This document shows positions 42,680 to 52,268 of a stretch of 64,000 bases of DNA, piece by piece. The DNA lies in assembly GCF_000621505.1 (NCBI RefSeq), contig NZ_KK211291.1, positions 47,997 through 111,996 of the forward strand, given 5' to 3'. The notes under the pieces were generated by a model. That model ran no database searches and was not told the DNA's origin. It was given only the letters and a program-made list of their open reading frames with translations. Within the stretch, counting starts at the first letter, position 1, and each line of letters starts with the position of its first letter. The DNA is from Ruminiclostridium cellobioparum DSM 1351 = ATCC 15832 (GTDB lineage Bacteria; Bacillota; Clostridia; Acetivibrionales; DSM-1351). The position numbers and the translations under genes were made by a program.

Positions 42680-43480
42680 TTACTCTGCTCCGGAATATTT
42701 GGACGGAGGCACTCCATACTTCTTTTTAAACATTTTTGAAAAGTTATAGATGTCGTCATATCCCGTGCTCCTGGCGGCTTCGCCAACCGAATAGCCGTAC
42801 TTTGCAAGCAGCACAGCCGCTTTTTCAAGCCTGTAGTTGACCAGAAAGTTCTGCGGTGTGTCACCGATGTTCTTGAAAAACACCCTGCAAAGATAGCGCC
42901 TGTCAATGCCCAGCATGTTTGCAATGTTCTCCACAGATATGCGATTGGCATAGTTTGCCATTATATAGTCCTTTGCCTTTTCCGAATATAGACTTCCGCT
43001 GCTTCCTTTCAGCACCGGACGGTATTCGGCCTGAAGATTTGAGAACAATTCAAAAATTTTACCGCATAGGAATATCTCGGCGGAATAATGCAGGTTTATG
43101 GTTTCTTTCATGCTTAAAAATATATTGCGCAGGGACGGTGCGCACAAGGTGCAATTATCCTTTGAAAAGCCGCTGTCCTCAAGCAGGCCGGGGACCAAAC
43201 GTCCGTTAAAGCCTATCCAGATATATTCCCAGGGGTCGGTATCGTCGGCCTTATAGAAGGTAATTTCATAGGGGCGGATCAAAAACATACTTCCCCTGGA
43301 TAAGGTATGGGTTTTGCCGTTCCTCTGGAAAATACCATGTCCCGACATGATATAGTGGATGAGATAGCAATCACGTGAGGCCGGTCCGAAGGGATGACCG
43401 CTTTCGCAGGTTTCCCAGCCGCATAGCAGGGGATTTATTTCTGTAAAACCCTTATTTAAAAGTGGCACATCGTGCATCAT
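42680..43480 (-). CDS. AraC-family transcriptional regulator
   Basis: 267 residues from ATG at 43480 (or 43477), with GGAGG five bases before, provided by the dispersed repeat. An N-terminal cupin sensor (SRDCYLIHYIMSGHGIFQRNGKTHTLSRGSMFLIRPYEITFYKAD) and C-terminal double HTH (RISVENIANMLGIDRRYLCRVFFKNIGDTPQNFLVNYRLEKAAVLL and YSVGEAARSTGYDDIYNFSKMFKKKYGVPPSKYS). Divergent from the GH4 gene; direct repeats 21 bp apart lie between them. Sugar-responsive control of GH4 is likely. Confidence 0.93.
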   Translation of the reverse strand: MMHDVPLLNKGFTEINPLLCGWETCESGHPFGPASRDCYLIHYIMSGHGIFQRNGKTHTLSRGSMFLIRPYEITFYKADDTDPWEYIWIGFNGRLVPGLLEDSGFSKDNCTLCAPSLRNIFLSMKETINLHYSAEIFLCGKIFELFSNLQAEYRPVLKGSSGSLYSEKAKDYIMANYANRISVENIANMLGIDRRYLCRVFFKNIGDTPQNFLVNYRLEKAAVLLAKYGYSVGEAARSTGYDDIYNFSKMFKKKYGVPPSKYSGAE

Positions 43481-43526
43481 ATTAACCTCCATGAGCCGCT
43501 TAGCGGTCACAAAACTGTAATGAAAT
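43481..43526 (-). repeat. Dispersed repeat carrying a Shine-Dalgarno site, copy 3 (shortened)
   Basis: Same 5' part as copy 1 (TTTCATTACAGTTTTGTG) and the same GCGGCTCATGGAGGTTAAT end as copy 2, but the second stem (about 18 bases) is missing. The loss is flanked by GGCTCA in the longer copy, as expected for a deletion between direct repeats. Confidence 0.8.
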
Positions 43527-43535
43527 CTCCTTGAG

Positions 43536-43566
43536 GTTACATTATAACAAATTATAGTTACATTAT
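43536..43566 (+). promoter_or_regulatory. Direct repeats likely bound by the AraC regulator
   Basis: GTTACATTAT at 43536-43545 and again at 43557-43566, start-to-start 21 bp, i.e. two helical turns, the standard geometry for AraC-family proteins. It is in the divergent gap, 80-110 bases before the GH4 start. An inverted CATTACAG is at 43513-43522. Confidence 0.7.
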
Positions 43567-43646
43567 TCAATTTAATTTTTATATCTATATGCTATCCTAT
43601 ACATATGGAATTCTTGATTTACGAATATGTACTGGAGGTTGGCGAT

Positions 43647-44972
43647 ATGGTCAAAATAACATTTATGGGTGCGGGGAGTACTGTCTTTGCCAAAAATGTA
43701 TTGGGAGACAGCATGTGCACCGAAGCCTTGAAGGACAGCGAAATATGTTTGTATGACATTGCCGGGGACAGGCTGGAGGAATCCCGGATAATGCTTGAAG
43801 CCATTAATAATAACGTTAACGGCGGAAGGGCAAGGATCAGGACCTATTTGGGCACTGAAAACAGAAAGGATGCTCTCAGGAGTGCCGACTTTGTTGTAAA
43901 TGCCATCCAGGTGGGAGGATATGACCCTTGCACAATAATTGATTTTGAAATACCCAAGAAATACGGTTTAAGGCAGACAATAGCAGATACCCTGGGGATA
44001 GGAGGGATAATGAGGGCACTGAGGACCATCCCGGTTCTTGAAGAATTTGCCCGTGACATCGAAGAGGTTTGCCCCGACGCGTGGTTTCTGAACTACACAA
44101 ACCCGATGGCTATGCTGACCGGCTACATGCAGAGGTACACAGGTGTGAATACCGTGGGACTGTGCCACAGTGTGCAGGTTTGCTCCGAAGGGCTGCTGAA
44201 GGCGCTGGGAATGGAAGACAAGCTGGAGGGCAGGAGGGAATTGATTGCCGGAATCAACCATATGGGCTGGCTGCTGGAAATAACCGACAGGGCCGGAAAT
44301 GACCTGTATCCCGAAATCCGCAAGCGCGCGGCTGAAAAGAACAAAAATGAGAAACACAATGATATGACCCGCTATGAATATATAAACAGGCTTGGATATT
44401 ATTGCACCGAATCAAGTGAACATAATGCCGAGTACAATCCGTTCTTTATCAAGTCAAAATATCCTGAATTGATTGAACGGTATAATATTCCGCTGGATGA
44501 GTACCCAAGAAGATGTATCAACCAGATTTCCGACTGGAAGAAGCAAAGGGATGAACTGATGAACAATCCGTCATTATCCCATACAAGAACCCTGGAATAT
44601 GCATCCTATATAATGAATGCAATTGTAACCGATACACCTTTCAAGATCGGCGGAAATGTGCTGAACAAGGGCGGACTCATAGAAAATCTGCCCTACGATG
44701 CCTGTGTAGAGGTACCCTGTCTGGTTGACGGAATGGGAGTCAACCCGTGCCATGTGGGGAGACTGCCTGTTCAGCTGGCTGCAATGAACATGACCAATGT
44801 AAATGTCCAGCTGACAACAATCGAGGCAGCCGTTACTAAAAAGAGAGAGCATGTTTATCATGCTGCAATGCTGGATCCGCACACAGCCGCAGAGCTTTCC
44901 ATTGACGACATAGTGAGCATGGTAGACGACTTGATCGATGCACATGGAACGTGGCTGCCAAAGTTTAAATAA
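43647..44972 (+). CDS. GH4-family glycosidase (alpha-galactosidase/6-phospho-glucosidase group)
   Basis: 442 residues from ATG at 43647 (GGAGG eight bases before); an ATG 14 codons earlier has no ribosome site. NAD-binding KITFMGAGSTVF at the N-terminus, DTLGIGGIMRALRTIP, NYTNPMAMLTGYMQRY, GLCHSVQ with the metal Cys, and GINHMGWLLEI with the metal His. GH4 enzymes use NAD+ and Mn2+ in an oxidation-elimination mechanism. The CHSVQ block suggests the MelA-type alpha-galactosidase or alpha-glucuronidase side of the family and not the phospho-sugar side, with moderate certainty. Cytoplasmic. Confidence 0.92.
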   Translation: MVKITFMGAGSTVFAKNVLGDSMCTEALKDSEICLYDIAGDRLEESRIMLEAINNNVNGGRARIRTYLGTENRKDALRSADFVVNAIQVGGYDPCTIIDFEIPKKYGLRQTIADTLGIGGIMRALRTIPVLEEFARDIEEVCPDAWFLNYTNPMAMLTGYMQRYTGVNTVGLCHSVQVCSEGLLKALGMEDKLEGRRELIAGINHMGWLLEITDRAGNDLYPEIRKRAAEKNKNEKHNDMTRYEYINRLGYYCTESSEHNAEYNPFFIKSKYPELIERYNIPLDEYPRRCINQISDWKKQRDELMNNPSLSHTRTLEYASYIMNAIVTDTPFKIGGNVLNKGGLIENLPYDACVEVPCLVDGMGVNPCHVGRLPVQLAAMNMTNVNVQLTTIEAAVTKKREHVYHAAMLDPHTAAELSIDDIVSMVDDLIDAHGTWLPKFK

Positions 44973-45006
44973 TCAGGGTTGTCATAGTTATAAAATATTT
45001 ATTATA

Positions 45007-45056
45007 AGGGGGCTATCTGCATAACTTGTTTACGGTTATGCAGATAGCCCCTTTTT
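45007..45056 (+). terminator. Strong intrinsic terminator after the GH4 gene
   Basis: The left arm (45007-45025) pairs with the right arm (45035-45053) over 18 or 19 bases, including GGGGCTATCTGCATAAC, with TTTTTATAT after it. The best terminator in the window. Confidence 0.93.
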
Positions 45057-45186
45057 ATATTCCTGCGGCAGGTATATGACATTTCGAAATTCGGGTTCAT
45101 TTGACATCCTAAATATTGTTAATATATAATTTTGAATACCAGAAAATTCAGGTGTTTCATATGATCCAACCAAATTATATCAAACG

Positions 45187-45195
45187 TGGTATAAT
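45187..45195 (+). promoter_or_regulatory. Extended -10 promoter of the chemoreceptor-like gene
   Basis: TGGTATAAT, a perfect TGnTATAAT, 56 bases before the start; no clear -35. Confidence 0.5.
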
Positions 45196-45250
45196 GGATA
45201 ATATTTGATAATTTTTTAACCATATTAGAATTAGATTACGGAGGTTTTAC

Positions 45251-46756
45251 ATGCTGCAGCAGGATACGTATAATACACAGAGAGTTCATAGAGTTAATGT
45301 CATAGTAACTGTTATGGTTGTCATTTTGATGACTGTTCAATCCATGGTTACCCAGGGGCTGAACCATGGTATGAAAGTTGGGATTGAAGGTTCGCTTGTA
45401 ATAATACTGGCAGTTGTGAATTTATTCCTGCCTATAAATAAATATATAAAAGGCCTGCTTTTCGGGCTTATTCCGGGGATAGTGATTTCGGTGCTCTTTT
45501 GCATTGACAATTATGCACTGAACAAGCATTACATACTTGTCACATCAGTCGCAATGATTACCTTGTACTTCAAAAAGGAAATCATTATGGTCTATGGAAT
45601 ATTACTTGACATTATGCTGGTTGCGGTTTTTCTTATCAAGCCTGAAAACCTACTGGGCCCGGGAGGCGGAACAGGGGAGTTTGTTTCTTCGCTGGTGGTG
45701 CTCAATGGAACGGTGGTGCTGCTGTTCTTCCTGAGCAAATGGGGAAGGGACCTTATAAATGAGTCATATCAGAGGGAGCTTCATGCAAAGGAACTGCTTG
45801 AAAAGCTGAAGGTAACCCTTATAAAGGTAGATGACAGTACCAATGTCCTTGAGGAAAAGATTGAAAGTTTCAATACAAACATAGATACTATAAGTGAAGG
45901 GAGCCGGAATGTAACGGAGTCCATGCAGGAGATGGCCGGCGCCATACAGCTGGAAGCTTCCAGTGCTCACAGGATTAACGAAACAATGGAGCAATCCCTC
46001 GGAGTGGTACGTGAAACCCAGGAGGTTTCAGTCAGTATTTCAGAAAATACACGGCAAATGAGTCATAAGGTCCAGGATGGGCACAGTAAAATCCAGCATG
46101 TGAATACCCAGATGAATATAATTGAAAATGCAATAAGTACGGCGGCAGTTACCGTTTCGGAACTTCAGGGCAATATGGAAAAGGTGAACGGTCTCCTTGA
46201 GGGTATAACCCAGATTGCCGATCAAACCAATCTCCTGGCGCTTAATGCGGCAATAGAATCGGCCCGTGCAGGCGAACAGGGAAAAGGCTTTGCGGTTGTT
46301 GCCGATGAAGTAAGAAAACTTGCCGAACAGAGTGCACTTATTGTTAAGGACATAACCAAGGTAACCGCAGAGATTTCAGGCAAATCGCAGGAAGCATATG
46401 AAAAGGTGAGCCAGGGAGAGAATGCAACAAAAGAAGGGAAAGAGCTTGTTGCAGACATATCGGTGTATTTCGGTGAAATTAGAGAAGTATTTGAGAATAC
46501 GGGTATTAAATTTGAGCTGGAAGCTCAAAAAATTATATCAATATCGGAAAAATTTGCCGAGATCCGGCAGCAGATAGAGAATATTGCCGCCATATCTGAA
46601 GAAAATGCGGCTGCAACCCAGGAAGTTCTTGCAACCGTTGAGAATGAAAACAATGAGATAATGCAGGCCGGCAATGTAGTAAGGGACATATATAAATTGA
46701 GCAGTGACTTGAGGGAACTTGTAAAGGATGAACAGAGCATGGCTTCGGATAACTGA
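45251..46756 (+). CDS. Methyl-accepting chemotaxis-type protein with polytopic membrane sensor
   Basis: 501 residues. Residues 1-170 hold about six hydrophobic segments with short loops and no large outside domain. A coiled coil follows, then the MCP signalling domain with the hairpin tip [38 protein letters not shown]. No HAMP domain was recognised between membrane and coiled coil. It should signal through CheA/CheW or as a stand-alone; the stimulus could be membrane-related. GGAGG precedes the ATG. Confidence 0.9.
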   Translation: MLQQDTYNTQRVHRVNVIVTVMVVILMTVQSMVTQGLNHGMKVGIEGSLVIILAVVNLFLPINKYIKGLLFGLIPGIVISVLFCIDNYALNKHYILVTSVAMITLYFKKEIIMVYGILLDIMLVAVFLIKPENLLGPGGGTGEFVSSLVVLNGTVVLLFFLSKWGRDLINESYQRELHAKELLEKLKVTLIKVDDSTNVLEEKIESFNTNIDTISEGSRNVTESMQEMAGAIQLEASSAHRINETMEQSLGVVRETQEVSVSISENTRQMSHKVQDGHSKIQHVNTQMNIIENAISTAAVTVSELQGNMEKVNGLLEGITQIADQTNLLALNAAIESARAGEQGKGFAVVADEVRKLAEQSALIVKDITKVTAEISGKSQEAYEKVSQGENATKEGKELVADISVYFGEIREVFENTGIKFELEAQKIISISEKFAEIRQQIENIAAISEENAAATQEVLATVENENNEIMQAGNVVRDIYKLSSDLRELVKDEQSMASDN

Positions 46757-46826
46757 AAAGGTGGCAGGAACTGAACTGTTCCTGGAGCAGCAATTACCTC
46801 AGCAAACTTGAAAAGGAGGCGGCTGA

Positions 46827-47288
46827 ATGAAATATGCGTTGGGATTCTCCTGGATGGGATTTATTGCAGTCATGCTTGTAATGCTGCCCAATATTTTTTA
46901 TTTTGTGTTTCCTCCGGCCAATATTCCGGATATGCCCCAGGGCCGCGGGCATATTATAAATATTGTTGAAAATGCAAGCCGGATAATTTTTATGATATTA
47001 TTGATTTTCATGGTTAATGGGCAGAAAGTGAAGTATATAAGTCCCTATACGGCTTGTATGCTGGTTTTGCTGCTATTATACTACTGGCTCTGGTGCCGTT
47101 ATTTTACCGGCGGAAGGAACTACTCACTGTTAAATGAAAAGTTATTATTTATTCCTGAGCCCATGGCGGTCTTTCCGGTACTATACTTTATCGCAGCCGC
47201 ACTGTGGCTGAACAACATCCCTGCTGCCGCGGCTGCGGCGGTATTTGGAATTGCACATATTTTTAATACGTATATTACGTTTCGCTGA
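46827..47288 (+). CDS. Small four-helix membrane protein of unknown function
   Basis: 153 residues with four hydrophobic segments (about 5-29, 50-65, 73-90, 112-145) and short loops. AAGGAGG precedes the ATG. It follows the chemoreceptor-like gene by 70 bases and may be cotranscribed. No family recognised. Confidence 0.75.
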   Translation: MKYALGFSWMGFIAVMLVMLPNIFYFVFPPANIPDMPQGRGHIINIVENASRIIFMILLIFMVNGQKVKYISPYTACMLVLLLLYYWLWCRYFTGGRNYSLLNEKLLFIPEPMAVFPVLYFIAAALWLNNIPAAAAAAVFGIAHIFNTYITFR

Positions 47289-47366
47289 CTGTTTAATGAG
47301 GATATTTTGTGAAATAATTTTATAAAATAAAAAAGGGAACAGCGGATGACGACTGGAGCATGGCAG

Positions 47367-48485
47367 CTAATGACCGGTTTTTGCCTCCTTTAATAATACT
47401 GTTGTTTGTGCGGCTTCCTGCCCGTTGATGAGTAATACTATCCTGTGTATTCCCGGATAGTGACGCCTTGTGGTAAGCTCGGCAAAGCTGTGGGTATGTG
47501 TTCCGGACAAATGTGCTTTTCCGGATACGGTTTTGTCCGACAGCAGGAAAAGCTTCCGGGATGGTCTGCCGTTTGATTTTATGAAGTCAATCCCGTATTC
47601 CAGACGGATACGGACTTTTGTATCCCGGTTCATATCCAGTAAATAGGTTAATTCACAACTGTCTCCGATGTGAAGTTGCCCCGGTTCAGCTGTAAGGACT
47701 GCATTTCCACACAAAGGCTTCTTTTTTGAAGCTTTTGCATACCCGAAAAGCGCCAGTGCTTCAGGGTGGGCATTCCTGACGAGGGTACGGCAGCCCTGCC
47801 GGAGAATCCAGTCTGTTTCCGGACTGGTTCCCATCCACTTCCTAGCCGTTTGCAAAACAGCATCGGGATTATCTTTGGCGATATCATTGAGATTATTGGC
47901 AACACTCTTTCGCACATAAAGCGAGGGATCAGCTTTCAGCTGCTCCAGCACCCGGAGCACGGGATCGGGATCCTTTTTAAACATGGGCAGTGCAGTACCC
48001 CAGGGCAGGCGCGGGCGGCAGCCCTCGCTGGAAAACCGCCTGACATGTTCGTTGGGGTGAGAGGACCAGCGGAGCATATATTCCATAACGTGTTGGGGCT
48101 TCCTGAGCATAAACGGACGGATTGCAAACTCGGAGGAGGAACGCTGTGTAAAACGCTCCAGAGCATGCATGGAAAGCTCCCAATGCTGTTCACCCTGCCC
48201 GAAGACAGCAACAAAATCAGGAAAGAACAGATAGGGAAAGCCGTTGCAATATTCATCAACAGAGAAAAGCACCTCCAGGGCATCCCGGTAATTCTTTGGC
48301 AAATAATTGCCCAATACCTCTGCAATCCGGTGCATACGGGCCCTCAGCGGCAACTCATCCCACGGAGGTGCCGTCACCGATGCTACAAACCCTTCACACT
48401 GAAAGTCCTTATATGCAGCTTTTACCATGCACCCGAAATCATTTAAAAACTTCGAATTATAAATATCCTTTAATGCATCAGCCAT
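47367..48485 (-). CDS. DNA alkylation repair protein, AlkC-like
   Basis: 372 residues. HEAT-like helical repeats (RMHRIAEVLGNYLP, HALERFTQRSSSEFAIRPFM, WSSHPNEHVRRFSSEGCRPRLPW, LKADPSLYVRKSVANNLNDIAKDNP) match the AlkC/AlkD family of glycosylases that excise N3- and N7-alkylpurines. The C-terminal 110 residues (EPGQLHIGDSCELTYLLDMNRDTKVRIRLEYGIDF) look like an immunoglobulin-like domain, as in AlkC. The window thus has two alkyl-base glycosylases (also 10328). Monocistronic. Confidence 0.88.
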   Translation of the reverse strand: MADALKDIYNSKFLNDFGCMVKAAYKDFQCEGFVASVTAPPWDELPLRARMHRIAEVLGNYLPKNYRDALEVLFSVDEYCNGFPYLFFPDFVAVFGQGEQHWELSMHALERFTQRSSSEFAIRPFMLRKPQHVMEYMLRWSSHPNEHVRRFSSEGCRPRLPWGTALPMFKKDPDPVLRVLEQLKADPSLYVRKSVANNLNDIAKDNPDAVLQTARKWMGTSPETDWILRQGCRTLVRNAHPEALALFGYAKASKKKPLCGNAVLTAEPGQLHIGDSCELTYLLDMNRDTKVRIRLEYGIDFIKSNGRPSRKLFLLSDKTVSGKAHLSGTHTHSFAELTTRRHYPGIHRIVLLINGQEAAQTTVLLKEAKTGH

Positions 48486-48529
48486 ATACTTATTTCATCT
48501 CCACACACTAATTTAGCGTACACGAAAAT

Positions 48530-48585
48530 GCGTACCAGTTGATTCTGATTAAATCTATCTGTAAAGCAAAACAAAATTTTAATTA
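48530..48585 (-). repeat. Half copy of the 6.5-kb palindromic element and its tail
   Basis: ACCAGTTGATTCT and then CTGTAAAGCAAAACAAAATTT with small gaps repeat the sequence at 6590-6640. The other arm of the palindrome is not found. The rest of the 48486-48786 gap holds the promoter below. Confidence 0.7.
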
Positions 48586-48633
48586 GCCCAACAGGTTAAA
48601 TTAAGTTTTAATTCAAGTATACTATATATTAAT

Positions 48634-48692
48634 TGACAACGTAATGTCATATTAATGCCATTATTGACAACCCTGGGATAAAGGATGATAAT
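48634..48692 (+). promoter_or_regulatory. Promoter and inverted repeat of the first YesM/YesN operon
   Basis: TTGACA (48664-48669), 17 bases, GATAAT (48687-48692) is a good sigma-A promoter. Upstream, TGACA-N6-TGTCA (48634-48649) is a possible operator. The leader is about 90 bases and contains an AACGCC/GGCGTT stem near 48720. Confidence 0.55.
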
Positions 48693-48786
48693 GATCTGGA
48701 GTAAGTCCATAGAATAAATAACGCCTGAATACGGGCGTTTGAGGCCATAACACGGATGCAAACGCACACTGCCGGAGGAAACAGCC

Positions 48787-50508
48787 ATGAAGTTGATTAC
48801 CAAATTTAAAAACTCTGTATTTGCCAAACTGGTGGGGGCATTTCTCATAGCTATTTTACCGGTATGCTTTATTGCCATCGGCCTGTATAACTGGCAGATC
48901 AAGATACTTGACGAATCCACCGTGGACGCTTTTGACAACAGCTCCCGGAAATGCCTGGCCTCAATAGAAAAAGAGCTTAAAAAGGTACAGGATATGGGTC
49001 TGAGCAGCATGCATGACGAAGATTTGATCATGCTGGCCACCGCAAGCTCCACAATGAGCAATTACCAGAAGACACTTTCCATAAACAGGTACATGAACAG
49101 GCTGGAAATTTTAAAAAACAGCAGTGCATACATCAACGAGGTAAGTACCTATATACCTGAATTATCCCGTGTTGTTGACTCTGACAGAGACATATACTCC
49201 GATGCATCTTCACTTCTGACCTTGTACGATATTTCAAGACAACAGAACGTAGGCCACTTTGTGGTTTCAAATAATCAGCTGTATTACGTATTTGTTCCGG
49301 CCGGAACGCCTAACGGCAGTCTGCCGAAATACTTCATAACGGTGGGCTTATCGAAGGAAGAGATCAAAAAGGAGCTGAGTACCATAAAGGAAGCGAGGCA
49401 GGCCATGATATATGATGAGGCGGGTTCCTACGTATATTATAACCAGGAGGGAACCGGGACCCCAAATGCGGACCTGGCCCAAACAGTGGGCACCGGCTCG
49501 GAACCCGGGGTAGGCAAAGTGATGGTTGAGGGTGAAAGTTCGTGGCTTGTGAATCACAAGTCCGAATTGATGGGAGTAAACCTGGCAGCCTATGTGCCTG
49601 TCCAGGGAATAAATCCACAGATGAAGGATCTGAGAATGTATTTTGTCATATTCAGTGCCATATTGATAATAACTGTTATGGTTCTGAGCTATTCCATGTA
49701 CAAAATCATAAAGACACCGTTGAATCGTCTGGTAAAGGTATTCAAGCAAATTGAAACAGGAAGTCTGGGGGTAAGGCTGAAGCACAGGAGCAATGATGAA
49801 TTCGGTTTACTTTATCACTCTTTCAATTCCATGGCAGAAAAAAACCAGGATCTTATGGAGCAGGTCTACCAGCAGAAAATACTGACTCAGAGTGCCCAGC
49901 TCAAACAGCTTCAGTCACAGATCAATCCCCATTTTTTGTATAACAGCTTTTTTGTTATCAGCAATATGGCAAGGTTGGGGGATTTCGACAGTATAAAGCT
50001 TTTCTCGGAATACCTGGCCAGGTATTACAGATTCATAATGCAGAAAAAGGACGGGGACATTCCTTTTTCCCAGGAGGTTGAGCATACAAGGGTATATGCC
50101 GATATACAGAAAATCCGGTTTGGTGACAGGATTCAAATTGAGATGGAAGAGGTGCCCGAACGGGCTTCACACTTGAGGGTTCCCAGGCTGATTCTGCAGC
50201 CTCTGGTCGAAAATGCCTTTGAGCATGGACTCAGACATGTGGAAAGCGACGGTCTTTTAAGAATAACTTTTGCCGAAGAAGCCAATATATTGACTGTAGT
50301 GGTAGAAAACAACGGTCCCATGGACGATGAAACCCTGGAAAATGTTAAAGCAAAGCTTATTGATGACGGAGGGGAAATAAGCGGAATGATAAATATTCAC
50401 AAACGGCTGAAATCAAGATTCGGTCAGGACAGCGGCATTTCGGTTTCGAGAGGTGAAGCGGGAGGCATGAAAATTACCATGAAAATATGCGGGGTGGAGA
50501 ATGTATAA
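48787..50508 (+). CDS. YesM-type sensor histidine kinase
   Basis: 573 residues. Membrane segment 1 near 11-35, an extracellular sensor of about 250 residues, membrane segment 2 (YFVIFSAILIITVMVLSYSMY) near 288-308, HAMP, then the His_kinase domain with the phosphorylated His in QINPHFLYNSF, and an ATPase domain with ENAFEHGLRH. GGAGGAAA precedes the ATG. It overlaps the response-regulator gene by eight bases. It likely senses an oligosaccharide or its binding protein. Confidence 0.93.
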   Translation: MKLITKFKNSVFAKLVGAFLIAILPVCFIAIGLYNWQIKILDESTVDAFDNSSRKCLASIEKELKKVQDMGLSSMHDEDLIMLATASSTMSNYQKTLSINRYMNRLEILKNSSAYINEVSTYIPELSRVVDSDRDIYSDASSLLTLYDISRQQNVGHFVVSNNQLYYVFVPAGTPNGSLPKYFITVGLSKEEIKKELSTIKEARQAMIYDEAGSYVYYNQEGTGTPNADLAQTVGTGSEPGVGKVMVEGESSWLVNHKSELMGVNLAAYVPVQGINPQMKDLRMYFVIFSAILIITVMVLSYSMYKIIKTPLNRLVKVFKQIETGSLGVRLKHRSNDEFGLLYHSFNSMAEKNQDLMEQVYQQKILTQSAQLKQLQSQINPHFLYNSFFVISNMARLGDFDSIKLFSEYLARYYRFIMQKKDGDIPFSQEVEHTRVYADIQKIRFGDRIQIEMEEVPERASHLRVPRLILQPLVENAFEHGLRHVESDGLLRITFAEEANILTVVVENNGPMDDETLENVKAKLIDDGGEISGMINIHKRLKSRFGQDSGISVSRGEAGGMKITMKICGVENV

Positions 50509-52126
50509 ACTTTTAATAGTGGACGATGAACCATATATTGTAGAGGGTCTGGCCGACCTGCTGGGAAGCAACCCGGATTTTGACATATACACCGCCGCCT
50601 CCGGTAATTCAGCTCTTGAAATTCTGGACAGGATACGTATGGATATTGTGCTTACGGATATTCAAATGCCGGGAAAAAACGGTCTGGAGCTGTTAAAGGA
50701 GATACATCACAGGTGGCCCTTTTGCAGGACAATCATTCTGACTGCCTACAGTGATTTTGATTATGCGTACCAGGCCATAGAGAACAAAGCGGTGGACTAT
50801 GTCCTGAAGACAGAAGGTGAGGATGCCATTGTCTCGGCAGTGAATCAATGCATAGAGCAGATAGAGAATGAGATGCGGCAGCAGCAATTTCTGGAGGAAA
50901 GCCGTGAGCAGATGGATTCCGTAATGTCCATCATTCAGAACTCCTGCCTTATAAATGCCCTGGAAGGAGAGGCTGAGGAAGTATGCGCCCAGGAATTCCA
51001 TAAGTATAATATCGAACTGGATACCGGCAGGCCGGTATTGCTCATGGGTGTCCGTATCGACCGCTTCAGTCCCGGGGACAGCTCAAAGGACAAGCTGAAT
51101 TATCTTATTCAGCTGGGAAGGATATTTGACAAGTACCTGAACCAGTTTTTCATATGTTACCAGACCTCTTACCAGAATAAAAACATGATATGGCTGCTCC
51201 AGGCAAGAAATGCCGACGGGAGTGTCCACAGGCTGAAGGAAACCCTTGAGATAATCCAGCAGCACTGCTGGCAGGCACTTGGGCTCTCCATATCGGTAAT
51301 ATATGACGATTTTATAGACTGGCAGGAATTGAACAACAGATACAAAACCGTAAGACTTGTGCTTGAGCAGCTGACAATCAACGGTGACGACGGAATACTG
51401 GCCAGCACAAGGTTTTACCGGGATAGGAAGGACAGTGCCGATGTCAACAGGAGGGACAGGGGAAAGGATTGGGGGAGGAATTTTCAAAATCTCCAGACCT
51501 GTCTTGAGGAAGAGGACAGGGAAGGGGTTGAAAAGGTTCTGGATGACCTCCTTTCAGAAAGTGAAGAGGACAGAGCCACACTTCCGGTGAAGCTTCAGCT
51601 CTATCACACCGTGGTAGGTGCACTTTTGTCATATCTGAACAACAGAGCGCTTTCGGAGGAGGTTTTTACCGATCAGACCAACTTTGAGCTTTTTTTCAGC
51701 TACAGTGACAGGGCCGAAATGAAAGAGCGCATAATGAAACTGATCGAGCAGATACTTGATGTAAATAAAAAGAACAGGGAATCCCACAGCGAGAAATTTA
51801 CCGCACGTATAAAAAATTATATTAAGGCGAATTTAGGCGGAGATTTGTCTCTGGCAGCCATATCCGAGAGGTTCTATATAAATCCCGTATATATGTCAAG
51901 ATTGTTCAAGCAGACCACCGGAATAAATCTTTCGGATTATATAACGGCTAAAAGGATAAATTATTCAAAGAAGCTTCTGGTGGAAACCGAAATGAAAATT
52001 CATATGATTGCAAAGGAAGCAGGCTATGATTCCCCTGCATATTTCATACGCATTTTCAAGAAAATGGAACGGGTGACTCCACAGGAGTACCGGAACCTGG
52101 CCGCTGAGGAAAATGTTTCCATGTAG
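50501..52126 (+). CDS. YesN-type response regulator with AraC output domain
   Basis: 541 residues. Receiver domain at 1-120 (LLIVDDEPYIVEGL, phospho-acceptor Asp in MDIVLTDIQMPGKNG, Lys in YVLKTEGED), a middle region of about 300 residues, and a C-terminal AraC double HTH (LAAISERFYINPVYMSRLFKQTTGINLSDYI and KIHMIAKEAGYDSPAYFIRIFKKMERVTPQEYR). It should activate the transporter and GH97 genes downstream. Confidence 0.93.
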   Translation: MYKLLIVDDEPYIVEGLADLLGSNPDFDIYTAASGNSALEILDRIRMDIVLTDIQMPGKNGLELLKEIHHRWPFCRTIILTAYSDFDYAYQAIENKAVDYVLKTEGEDAIVSAVNQCIEQIENEMRQQQFLEESREQMDSVMSIIQNSCLINALEGEAEEVCAQEFHKYNIELDTGRPVLLMGVRIDRFSPGDSSKDKLNYLIQLGRIFDKYLNQFFICYQTSYQNKNMIWLLQARNADGSVHRLKETLEIIQQHCWQALGLSISVIYDDFIDWQELNNRYKTVRLVLEQLTINGDDGILASTRFYRDRKDSADVNRRDRGKDWGRNFQNLQTCLEEEDREGVEKVLDDLLSESEEDRATLPVKLQLYHTVVGALLSYLNNRALSEEVFTDQTNFELFFSYSDRAEMKERIMKLIEQILDVNKKNRESHSEKFTARIKNYIKANLGGDLSLAAISERFYINPVYMSRLFKQTTGINLSDYITAKRINYSKKLLVETEMKIHMIAKEAGYDSPAYFIRIFKKMERVTPQEYRNLAAEENVSM

Positions 52127-52228
52127 AATTTATCAGTGTGAAAAAAAGTTAATATAGTGATATAAAAGTATAAATCTTATTATATTCAGAGGTCGCCGCC
52201 ATAAATTATAATTTACTTACAAAGTGAT

Positions 52229-52238
52229 GAAACGTTTC
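52229..52238. promoter_or_regulatory. LacI-type palindrome before the binding-protein gene
   Basis: GAAACGTTTC is a perfect 10-bp palindrome 30 bases before the ATG, with ATG and GCATG on its sides. It resembles a LacI/CcpA-family half-site pair but does not fit the standard cre consensus exactly. Confidence 0.4.
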
Positions 52239-52268
52239 GCATGACAAAATGAAAAGGACGGTGCTTAT

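Noticed and set aside
52225-52240. Possible catabolite-responsive cre site before the sugar-binding protein gene
   Set aside because: The GAAACGTTTC palindrome lacks the one-base spacing of the cre consensus; kept only as a generic LacI-type palindrome.
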